A stretch of 64,000 nucleotides of DNA from assembly GCA_963573315.1 (NCBI GenBank), contig OY752141.1:3906001-3970000 (forward strand), read 5' to 3'. The notes below the pieces were generated by a model. That model did not search any database. It saw only the letters and a list, made by a program, of their open reading frames with translations, and was not told the origin of the DNA. Shown here one piece after another: positions 55,468-64,000 of this stretch (positions are counted from its first letter, which is position 1; every line of letters starts with the position of its first letter). The DNA is from Entomortierella parvispora (taxonomy: Eukaryota; Mortierellomycota; Mortierellomycetes; Mortierellales; Mortierellaceae). The position numbers and the translations under genes were made by a program.

Positions 55468-58400
55468 TTACAACTGATCGGTTCCAGAAAGGATCCCCAG
55501 GACCCGGATCAGCTCCTCGGGACTCGTCACATGCCAGTTCGCCAGCGTCTTCTTGAGCGCATGTCCAATCGTGATCGAGAAAGGCTGAGGCTTGCCAACA
55601 CAGTTGATTGTCGAGGTCATAGAAACGGTCGCGGCAGTCGACGTCGAAGTCGCAGTCGTGCCACTCATTCCCGAAACAGGGGTTGAAGCACCAGTGCTGG
55701 ACTGCGAGTGCGTAGGGATGACATTTGTGATGGCTGAAAGGGGAGCCTGGTGCGTCTCCTCCTCTGACAAGATGAGTACCTCTTGATGATGGACGTGTGC
55801 ATGATGCACCAAAGGCGAGTGGTGTTCCAACGAGTGTGCCAACGTCGCTTGAGCAATCTTGGCCGCCGTCTCTGCCACCAATTCGTCATTGTAGGGTTCA
55901 ACCACCACGCTCGCAGAGGAGGTCCGCCGACTAGGGGGGCCTCCGTTTTGAATCATCTGGTTTTGTTGAGTATTGCTGACTCCTGCAAGGGCTCTAAACA
56001 TATCCTCGTCCGTCTTGTCGTCTCCTGCACACATGACAAACTCTGTTTCCGGATGTTGGCCCAACAGTCTCTTTACAATCTCTCCCTTGTTCACGATCGT
56101 GGGTCGAACCTCCAGATTCTTTTTGCCGACCAAAATTTCAACGGGAAGTTTGGACAAGATTGCATTCTCAAGATGGTTCTGACATTCCTTGGCCTGGAAC
56201 GCTCCAAATTCAGGATCGGCCATCCGATAGTGCCATGTCAAGGACGATCTCTTGTGTTCAATAAAGGACCCTATGCGGTTGTATGTAAGCTCCTTTGTTA
56301 GTTTCTTTTCACCTTGTCCTCTTAAAGACGGATCGAGTTTCGAGTCATGTTCGCATTGTTTTACCTTGTGTACGCTCAGAGTAGTAAGTAAAGATCTCGA
56401 TGACATCGTTCTTCCAGCTCATATCCAAGGACTCTGTGAGATTGATCCATTTCTTGCTTCCAGGCTGTCTCATAAAGCAACCGTGTTCCGCACTGAATCC
56501 CAGGTTATCGATATGTCCAAGCCAGTCCTCCAAGACCTGTTGATCTCGCCCTGAAATGACCCAGACCACGTTCTTTGGATCACTGCAAAGTGCACTCAAC
56601 GCCTTCAACATGTGCTCCTGGGGTACGGCCGCTCCAGGTGTTTTGCGAATAGGAGTCAAGGTACCCTGTTATGATTCAAGTCGGATTGTTAGTTTTTTTT
56701 GAGGATTAGGACTGACAGTGTTGCAAGGGCGCTCTTCCATTCACAAAAGACAAACAACTTACATCATAGTCAAACAAGAGGAGTCGCTTCTTTGCTTTCT
56801 TGTACTGGCTGTTGATAACATCAAAGTCGAGATACGGTGTAGGAGTGGACTGATCCCAGGTACCAACGTTGAGGGTCAGCTCTGAGATAAAGTTCTTTGC
56901 CCAAAACTGCGCCGTGTGTCCAAGGACATGCTTGTGGAGTTGCTATTATGGAGAAAGAGTACGTCGAGTCAGTTTCTGTTGGTTCTCTCAACTAATGGTC
57001 GTGATCTCGCCAAACATTCTTTCTTTTCGAAACATACAGAGTGGCGCGCCAGCTTGTCTTCCTCACTGAGATGAAGAGCATCGTAGATCACTCTGGCGAC
57101 TCCTTGGTAGTCCCAAGGGTTGACCATCATGGCCCCTCCAAGACTTCCTGCTGTCCCTGTAAACTCGCTCAGGATGAGTGGTCCATGGTTCTCGGATTGG
57201 CACATGATATACTCGAGCGAAGTTGTGTTCATGCCATCCCGGACAGACGTGATCAATCCGATATCCGCAACTGACAGTAAAGCATAGTATTCATCCCGAT
57301 CGATATGTTGATGATAGTGATGGACGGGTGTAAAGTTGAGGGAACCATAGGTGCCATTGATATGGGCCACCAATTCTGCAATCTTGGCTTCCAATTTTGG
57401 GTTCTCGACCAAAGGTGGGGACGTCACCTGGATCAGGACCACCTCACCTTGCATGTCTGGGTAATCGTTCAAGAACTTTTCAAAGGCCTGAAGCTTTTGT
57501 TGGACTCCCTTGACAAGATCCAGCTTGTCTCGCCCAACAATGATTCGCTTGCCCTTGTATGTTTTGCGGATCGCATCCATCTTTGGCAAGACTCCGCGGG
57601 CCTTGCGTTGTCTCTCTACTCGCTCGGCATCGATTCCGATAGGAAAGGTCCCGACCCAGACCGTTGATCCCATGGCGTCCACACCTCTGGGTGTCGACTC
57701 GTATCCATTGACACGCGTACAACAACTAATGAAATGTCTGGCGTATGAATATGTCTAAAAATTGGGTAATAAGCGGGGGGTTAGGTTTCAATACCACACA
57801 ATGCAGCCGCCTGCCCTATCTCGAAACCACAAAAGTAATCCTTGCCTGGAATCCAATTTGATTTGCGCCCAAGAGTCCGTTCAAGATCTCGACACGTTCT
57901 ATGGCGAGCAAGAATAGAGGATAGAATAGCTGCTGTCAACAACAGATGCGATGTTTTCAATTCAAAAGAAGAAAACGTGCCAAGTTTCTTTGGAACGAGG
58001 GTGGGTCATGCGGAATTGCTTGCCAAATGTGGTTATCTGCCTCCTTATCTGCTGTTTCCACACGAGGACAATACTTACTTGGTAAACATCTAAAGATCTC
58101 TGAGGAAGGAAAGGGTGCGTGGATAAAGACACTGATGGCAGCACCCGGGAGCTTTTGACGCAACATGTGCGGTACCAAGAGAAGGTGATAATCGTGGATC
58201 CAGACTACGGGAGCATGAGAAAGCAAAAAAAAAAAAAAAAAAAAAAGGTGGTGAGCTTGTTAGCATTCCCACTCCAACAGTCAAGATAGATAGGACTTGT
58301 GACCAAACAGATAGCGAAACACGCAGGCAAACAAACAAACAGGGCAAATAAACACAAAATGACATTCATTCATTTAGATCGGATAGTGGTACACAAACTC

Positions 58401-59311
58401 ACCAATATCGCCAGTCTGGTACTGCTCCACAATGGCATCCGCAAACTGCTGGTTCACAAAGACATAGTCGTCCCAGTTCTTCTTTTCGATTCGTCCGTCC
58501 GTAGCCTCATCCCAGAGGATATAATGGAACAAGGGCCACAGCACTAAAGACAGCAATGAGTAAAAAAGCAAGGAAGGTCAGGAAAGACATTTCAAAAAGA
58601 TAAAAGGCAGGTGAGTCAGTCTAATCATCGTTGCATCCTGTCACAGATGATCTTCAAACGATCCTTCTTCATACCAGATTTGCAGTAGCCCTCGTAGTGG
58701 CCAGCTGCCCGACTGTCATCGAGGAAGATCGGGACGACCTTTTCCTTGTCCCAGAGTTGCTGCGTGAGTCCAGTCTTTTGGGTGTCTGTCAGGTTCTTGC
58801 AGGGCACCACGTAACCGTCCTGATCTGCCAGCTCTCCGACCCAGCCGATCTGGATGGTTTCGAGGTCATTGCGCAAGGACATGATCCCGGAGTAGAGGGC
58901 TGAGTGTCCTCTGCGGTGGTCGAGCACGTATTCTGTGGTGAAGGTCCGATCTGTGGGCGAGCCCGCGGTGGTGGAAGACTCTGGGTGGCTGTGCGAGAAG
59001 GCAGGGACGGCAGCAAATTGACGGGGTGCAATGTAGGACGATCTCCGGTTGATTGGCGGGGAGGCAGGGTTGGAGAGGGTGCCGGCAGAGGCGGGAGTGG
59101 TGGGGCAGAGAGTGGAGGCAGGCGAAGGCCGGTCAACGAGGGTGCAGGCGTAGGGGATCTGGTGGGTGACGTTGATCAGCCTGGGCTTGTCGCTGAGGAT
59201 GATCTGGCTGGTCTCTGCGAGCTCGGTCAGGGGCACGGCACGGTGGGAACTGAGAGAGTGGGCCGACGAGGACGAGTGAAGAGCCGAGGGTTGTTGTTGT
59301 TCCGATGACAT
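55468..59311 (-). CDS. TPS2: Trehalose-6-phosphate synthase/phosphatase (Tps2-type)
   Basis: GT20 plus HAD phosphatase protein; the C-terminal half dephosphorylates trehalose-6-phosphate. Eight exons on the minus strand: 59311-58675, 58543-58403, 58204-58079, 57898-57846, 57754-57038, 56942-56763, 56665-56365 and 56270-55468; 985 residues. After about 120 disordered residues the GT20 domain shows VLWPLFHYILWD, VWIHDYHLLLVPHMLR, GLLGANQIGFQTYSYARHF and RDGMNTTSLEYI. The phosphatase domain has DYDGTLTPI (Asp616 and Asp618), split by an intron after DYD, WVISGRD and AGDDKTDEDMF, so it should be active. A His/Ser/Thr-rich insertion of about 130 residues sits between that last motif and the terminal GKPQPFSITIG strand. 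Whether the GT20 half synthesises T6P or is regulatory, as in yeast Tps2, is not decided here. Cytosolic. Confidence 0.92.
57755..57845 (-). other. Non-canonical GC-AG intron in the trehalose gene
   Basis: Read on the minus strand the donor is TTCCAG|GCAAGG, a perfect GC-type consensus, and the acceptor is TTTTTAG|ACA. Splicing here joins GFQ to TYSYARHF, a block that is contiguous in the family. The first downstream GT would insert extra residues into that block. Confidence 0.75.
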
Positions 59312-60021
59312 GAGGGGGGTGAGCAGACAAGAGCTGGAAGGAAGGGAGGAAGGGAGGAAGGAGGGAGACGCGGCTCAAAAGGAAGGAAAGTGGAGGAGAG
59401 GAGAGGAGAGGGCGAGAGGTGAGAAGGGATAAGAGGAAGAAAGAAGAATGGATGAGAACCAGTCAGTCAAGAATGAAGGAATGAAGGAGTGAAGGAGTGA
59501 AGGGCTGAAGAGGTAAAGGAATGGAAAGAAGATGAATAAAGAGGAAGGAAGGGATGAAATGAAATGGAGAATGAAAAGAATGGAGGATGGAGACAAGTGT
59601 GGAAACACACAAGAAAGAGGGAAGGGAGCAGCAGCACACACTCCTCTTTCACACTGCAACACACTCTTTTCACACTCTCTTTTCACACTCTCTTTTCACA
59701 CTCTCTTTTCACACTCTCTTTTCACACTCTCTTTTCACACTCTCTCCTTCCCCCTCTTTTTTCTCTTTTCTTTTTTTTTCTCTCCGCCCTGATCCATCCG
59801 ATCGGACTGACACGCGCTCACGGTGACACAGCACAGCACAGTGCACCGCACATTTGCATTATTGTTTTATTCCTTTGCTTCCGTCGTTGCTTCTTTGCTT
59901 CTTTGCTTCTTTCCTTCACTCCAACCCTCTTCCTTGATCTCGATTATCATCTCGATTGCATCGCATCTTTGTTTTTAGCTAGTCTATGTGGAAAAAACAC
60001 TTGTTTATTTAATCGTGTTCT
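59312..60021. promoter_or_regulatory. Promoter of the trehalose gene and 3' region of the kinase gene
   Basis: Wait-free tandem arrangement: the kinase (left-running) ends to the right and the trehalose gene starts at the left. The first 200 bp are GA-rich with GAATGAAGGA-like units; a 13-bp tandem repeat follows. No coding features. Confidence 0.4.
59667..59744. repeat. Six perfect copies of a 13-bp repeat
   Basis: Unit TTTTCACACTCTC repeated six times without mismatch. It lies about 360-430 bp upstream of the trehalose start codon and could be a minisatellite or a cluster of factor sites. Confidence 0.85.
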
Positions 60022-63000
60022 TTATCCTGTCTCTTGTTCTTCATCCTGTTTCTTCTTCCCCTCCTCCACCTCCTCCTTCTCACCCTCCTCCTCCTTCCCA
60101 TCCCCCTCCTCCTTCTCATCATCCTCCTCCTTCTCGTCATTATCATCATCCTCATCATCATCATCATCATCCTCCTCCTCCTCTCTCTTCAATTCTAGCG
60201 TGCTTTCCTGCCCTACGCTGGTTTCCTCAGCTGCCGGACTAGTCGTCGTTCGAGTAAACTGGAGTACTTCCACTGGAATGTCCACAGGCGCGCTCTTCAC
60301 GCGTTTCATCGACGGCATCGTATCCCTATCGAGCACAATCAACCTGTACCCCACAATAATCGTCTCCTTGTCCGTGTCATAGTATACCAGCTGGATACGA
60401 TCATTGTGGCGAAGCTGAAGTCTGCCTCCGAAAGACGACTCGTTGACCGAGGTATGATGACGAGTGCTCAAGAGAGTCAGGTACGCCTTCCTTTCTTCCG
60501 CTACCCACTCAATGATACAATCTAGACATCATATACATATTACATATGGAGAGAGTCACATTAAGTCCAATGTTTAGAGAACAAACCAAATAAAAGATAA
60601 AGCGACAGGGTCAAAAAACAAACGACTTACGTTGGCGACTGATAAACAGACTGTTGATAGTGATATCGCACTCTGGATCTCTGCCTATTACCGTCTTTTC
60701 ACTTAAAAGTTCTTCATTCCATGTCGTTCCATTGAGAGCCAACAATCTTCCCCAAGCGGGCTTCATCTCATCAACAGCTTCATCCTCAGGCTGTCGCTTT
60801 TTGCTTCCACTGTTTGAGTCATCCCTGTATATTCGATGCGCCAGCTGCTCCGGTGTCGCCTTTTCGGTGCCATAAAATATCACATTGTACTTTAAGCAAT
60901 GATGGCATCCTAAAGTTGTATCTAATTGGGGGATTAAGAACGTTTTTTTTTGTTTGTTATCATCTCGGCCGGTAAAACACCAATGACTCGACTCTAATGT
61001 ATTATTTTTGACTCTTACCTGAAGGGGCCACTTTGTGGATGGGGCAGATAGCAAGACCTAATACATCCCCATTGAACAGTTGACTTGATCGCATTTTTCC
61101 AAGACGCAGATTATTGACATACGTTCCATTGGGGCTGGACATGTAAGAAAAGGTGTCAGACAGGTTTGATGCAGCAGACAAGGGCGCTCGGGGGGTTGAC
61201 AGATCCAATGAGCTATATACCTGCTGTTTGTTATCATAACAACACCGCTGTCGTCACGCTCAATAATGCATTGCTTGGAGCTAATGGCTCGATCCAAACC
61301 AAGCAAGACATCGACCTTCCCTGCTAAAATAAAGTAGTCAATGAGCCAATGCAACACAAAGAATTAACAAGTCAGTCTGAATGGCAACTCAGAGATTCAA
61401 CTTGGTGATCGGGTATCGTTTGCTTACTGGCATCTGTACGTCCAAGTACATAGGAGGAATCTTTCAGCTCAATACGTCGAGGGGAGTCACGGAAACCCCC
61501 CGCAGTCATTGTTAATTCGCCCCAGGACGCTTGGCGTACCTGTCCTGAACTGTCGCTAGAATTGGATGCTTCGTTTGATTTCAGAATATGAGTAGATCCT
61601 GAGTGCTCAATCTTCTAGTGAGAAAAACAAGGAAAGCTGTCAGTAAATAGACCTGTAGACATTTCAAAAGGGATTCGGTTGAGATATCATGAAATATCTT
61701 ACATCAAAGTTCGCAAGTACTTCGTCGTTTATCCTCATCCAATCTGATGATAGAATCTGGTCTATCCGCGCACGACGTGAAGGATCAATTTCAAGTATTG
61801 TCTCTAAAAGGTACTTTACTAGAGAGGACATTAGACAGATGCACCGCAAAAGAGAACATCTAGGATTCTCAACAGCTTACCTTCCGGGCTCCTTTTTGCC
61901 TGTTTATCTACAAATGGTCTCCAGTTGCGTGTAAAGTCGATTTTTGATCCATGGTCGGCCTTGGGATTCGTCTCTGTCTCCTTTTTATCACAGTCTTCGT
62001 ATAAATCGTCATCAAATGGGTATTGACCAACCAACCTGAACCACAATTGAGCATGTCAGTTTCACAAGAACAAGGTATATGAAAAATATCCTCTATTAGT
62101 ATACACTTACATGCGGAAGAGCACAACTCCAATAGACCAAATATCTGACAGCGACGAGGAGAGTAAGAGTCGGTTTGTTATCACATTCATGTCATGCATG
62201 AATTGTAAACAAACAGATTCATCGTGTCCTACCAACATGAAAGGTGTATCCGTTCGATTCTTCGCCTGCATCAATCTCTGGTGCCATGTAGGATAGCGTT
62301 CCGCAGAGAGATGTCAAAATTTCGGGGCCGGTCGCACGCCGTGCTAGACCTAAAAAGCACGTTGAACGACTGGGTACGTTAAAAGTCTTTTTTCTTCCTT
62401 GTCCTTGCCGATGAGAGTTTTGTAAGCAAAATGACTTACCAAAGTCAATCATCATGATTTTGAGATTCTCATCAATCATTATATTCTGAAAAAAGGGCAG
62501 TAGAAGGTCAGCCCACAATCCGTCTCTTACAAAAGGCCCTTTCTCAGTTTCTGTATACTCGCGCTCTTTTACCTCCGATTTGATATCGCGATGAATGATT
62601 CCATGACTGTGCAAGTACTCCACTGCACTACAGATTTGCCGAAAGATGAGTCTGGAGTCGCGCTCTGTCACGTAGTTGTTGTTGTCCCGGTAATATTCAA
62701 CAAGCGTTGTTCCTGGGGCGAGTTCCGTAACGATATAAATGCGGTCAGCGGTAAGGAAACGGTCTACATAGGCGATGATGTTCTCCTGAAGGAAAGAACA
62801 AGAGCGGAAGAAAAAGAGTAGTGTGAGAAGCAGACATAACCGTTGCAAGGGGCTCTTTTCTCAAAAAAAAAAAAAAAAACCCCCCATTGGAACGTACATG
62901 CTGCATCAGGCTCAGAATCTCAATCTCTTTGTTGATGTTGTCGCGTTCTTCGTCACTGAATGACCGCCTGCGAAGATTGATGACCTTGCAGGCTCTGACG

Positions 63001-63191
63001 ACATCGGTGGTAGTGTCCCTGGCTTTGAAGACCTCTGCATAGTTGCCGCTAGCCAAGGGTAGGTCTTCTAGCTCGTATGTGCCTTGAGCACCAATGACAA
63101 ACTTTTTCTTCTCGACGGGCTTGACGATGGTAGCCTTGCGAGGGGGTTTAAAGTTGCCATTGGCATCAGTCCTGCGAGGGTCCCTGTCCAT
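60022..63191 (-). CDS. Ser/Thr protein kinase with two C-terminal FHA domains
   Basis: Twelve exons on the minus strand: 63191-62898, 62785-62573, 62485-62440, 62349-62233, 62144-62111, 62035-61881, 61818-61703, 61614-61428, 61323-61221, 61134-61019, 60921-60631 and 60521-60022; 723 residues. The kinase domain (about 38-325) has ASGNYAEVFKA, the ATP lysine in RACKVI, HRDIKSEN, DFGLARRATG, CGTLSYMAPE and DIWSIGVVLFRM, so it looks active. FHA-1 (about 365-455) has SYVLGRTD, ISSKQC and SPNGTYVNN. FHA-2 (about 505-600) has TVIGRDPECDI, SRQHCII and the STRHHTSVN strand. The tail ends in a long Asp/Glu run. FHA plus kinase recalls the Chk2/Rad53 checkpoint group, but in those proteins an FHA precedes the kinase; orthology is therefore uncertain. 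Start at MDRDPRR was chosen over an upstream in-frame ATG. Confidence 0.85.
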
Positions 63192-63708
63192 GACTACTGG
63201 GATGGCGACAGCAATGGCAATGGCGAAGGCGATGCAATGCAATAGGCGTGGTCCTCAATGAGAAAGTCGAAGAATAAAAAGGAAGGAAAGAAAGAAGCAA
63301 GCAAGGAAGGCACAGCACAAAAGGAAAGAACGAAACGTGTGTATCCGACAGCGGTCCCTCCTGATTGGCTGCAGACATCCTTCTCAAATCTCTCTGTCTG
63401 CAGTGTATAAATGCATGGAGCCAAGGGGTGGGGAGACGCGCTTCATTCTTTCCTTCCCTCTCACCGCAGACGTGAATCTGTTCGAATCCTTCGGCTCGGT
63501 CTACTGTATCCTCAACCCTCTTTTTGGTCAGATCGTGCTGGGGCCAGGTCTTGGAACAGGAGTGTCTCTCCGATGTCTCGCTGATGTCTCTATTTTTTTT
63601 TGTTTCTGTACATCTTCTGGAGATCGTCCTCCTATTCTCACTCCCTACCCTTCCCCGCACCCTTCCAAGCACACCGCGCATCACATACTACCTCCACTCG
63701 CAAAAAGC
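63192..63708. promoter_or_regulatory. Divergent upstream region with CCAAT and TATA elements
   Basis: Outward-facing 5' region of the kinase and of whatever lies to the right. On the plus strand an ATTGG at 63364-63368 is followed 38 bp later by TATAAAT at 63406-63412, the layout of a core promoter reading rightward. Confidence 0.4.
63406..63412 (+). promoter_or_regulatory. TATA box for a rightward transcript
   Basis: TATAAAT in CTGCAGTGTATAAATGCAT, with ATTGG upstream. It lies about 300 bp before the short membrane ORF and suggests that ORF, or a gene it begins, is transcribed. Confidence 0.4.
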
Positions 63709-63834
63709 ATGGGTGGCATGTTCGAAAAATTCTTTGGTTGCATCGATCCTGCAACCTTTGCACCTATCCTCTCTGGCTTTTATTTCATTGTCGGACTCGT
63801 TTTCATGATTCTGTGCTTTGGTCGCTGTAGGTGA
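63709..63834 (+). CDS. Short membrane-protein ORF or first exon of a gene leaving the window
   Basis: 41 residues starting MGGMFEKFFGCIDPATF, with one hydrophobic helix (GFYFIVGLVFMILCF) and a basic end (GRCR). A possible donor, TGTAG|GTGACC, overlaps the last codons, so this may be exon 1 of a longer gene. No family recognised. The promoter-like elements upstream give modest support. Confidence 0.35.
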   Translation: MGGMFEKFFGCIDPATFAPILSGFYFIVGLVFMILCFGRCR

Positions 63835-64000
63835 CCTCCTCCCCTTTTCTTTCCTGCCAACAAGAACCACGTTGGAGCTACCTTTGACGCCATAACCGAA
63901 TCCATGGAGAGCAATTGAGATGAAAGACTTCTACTTCCCTCAGTCGTGTCTCGATAATGACTATTCGGAAATGGAGGACAAATGAAAAATGACACTCTTT

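Noticed and set aside
63189-63242. Upstream in-frame ATG giving the FHA kinase a hydrophobic N-terminus
   Set aside because: It would add 17 residues of Ala/Ile/Val from a simple GCAATGGC-type repeat; a signal peptide on a kinase with FHA domains is implausible.
1-64000. CRISPR arrays, operons, insertion sequences or prokaryotic RBS signals
   Set aside because: The sequence is intron-bearing eukaryotic nuclear DNA; no such elements were seen.

Overview
The window is eukaryotic nuclear DNA, most likely from an early-diverging (non-Dikarya) filamentous fungus; Mucoromycota or Mortierellomycotina is my best guess, at moderate confidence. Almost every gene carries short spliceosomal introns (about 50-110 bp, GT-AG, a few GC-AG). 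Genes sit on both strands without operons. The content is fungal (eL32, GH18 chitinase with a GPI-type tail, trehalose-phosphate synthase/phosphatase, vacuolar-type ABCC transporter) mixed with genes better known from animals (TEAD with a YAP-binding-type domain, phosphorylase kinase regulatory subunit, DIS3L-type exonuclease). I rebuilt every multi-exon gene by hand from splice sites. All the models stay in frame from start to stop, which supports the boundaries. No mobile elements, rRNA, tRNA or CRISPR arrays were found.

Layout. 0.1 kb: possible tail of a gene entering from the left. 0.3-2.8 kb (-): threonine aldolase with a very long disordered tail. 4.6-5.3 kb (+): mitochondrial thioredoxin. 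5.5-6.2 kb (+): HAD phosphatase. 6.2-9.6 kb: no recognisable gene, upstream of the TEAD factor at 9.6-14.2 kb (+). 14.3-17.2 kb (-): secreted LEA-like, Ala/Lys/Glu-rich protein. 18.2-21.9 kb (+): peroxisomal Lon protease. 22.5-26.8 kb (+): CM1 coiled-coil protein of microtubule organising centres. 27.0-29.9 kb (-): C2H2 zinc-finger protein. 31.3-36.7 kb (-): phosphorylase kinase alpha/beta-type subunit. 37.5-39.5 kb (+): GH18 chitinase. 39.7-41.1 kb (-): TFIIF beta. 42.1-42.9 kb (+): ribosomal protein eL32. 43.1-47.5 kb (-): DIS3L-type exonuclease. 47.8-48.5 kb (+): Ctr copper transporter. 50.0-55.1 kb (+): ABCC transporter. 55.5-59.3 kb (-): trehalose-6-P synthase/phosphatase-type protein. 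60.0-63.2 kb (-): protein kinase with two C-terminal FHA domains. 63.7 kb (+): short membrane ORF.

There is no gene cluster in the bacterial or secondary-metabolite sense. Two loci touch carbohydrate storage (phosphorylase kinase for glycogen, TPS/TPP for trehalose), and several are housekeeping genes. The strongest items for follow-up are the TEAD factor carrying a recognisable YAP-binding-type domain, the DIS3L-like (rather than DIS3-like) exonuclease, the kinase-FHA-FHA domain order, and the threonine aldolase fused to a phospho-motif-rich tail.
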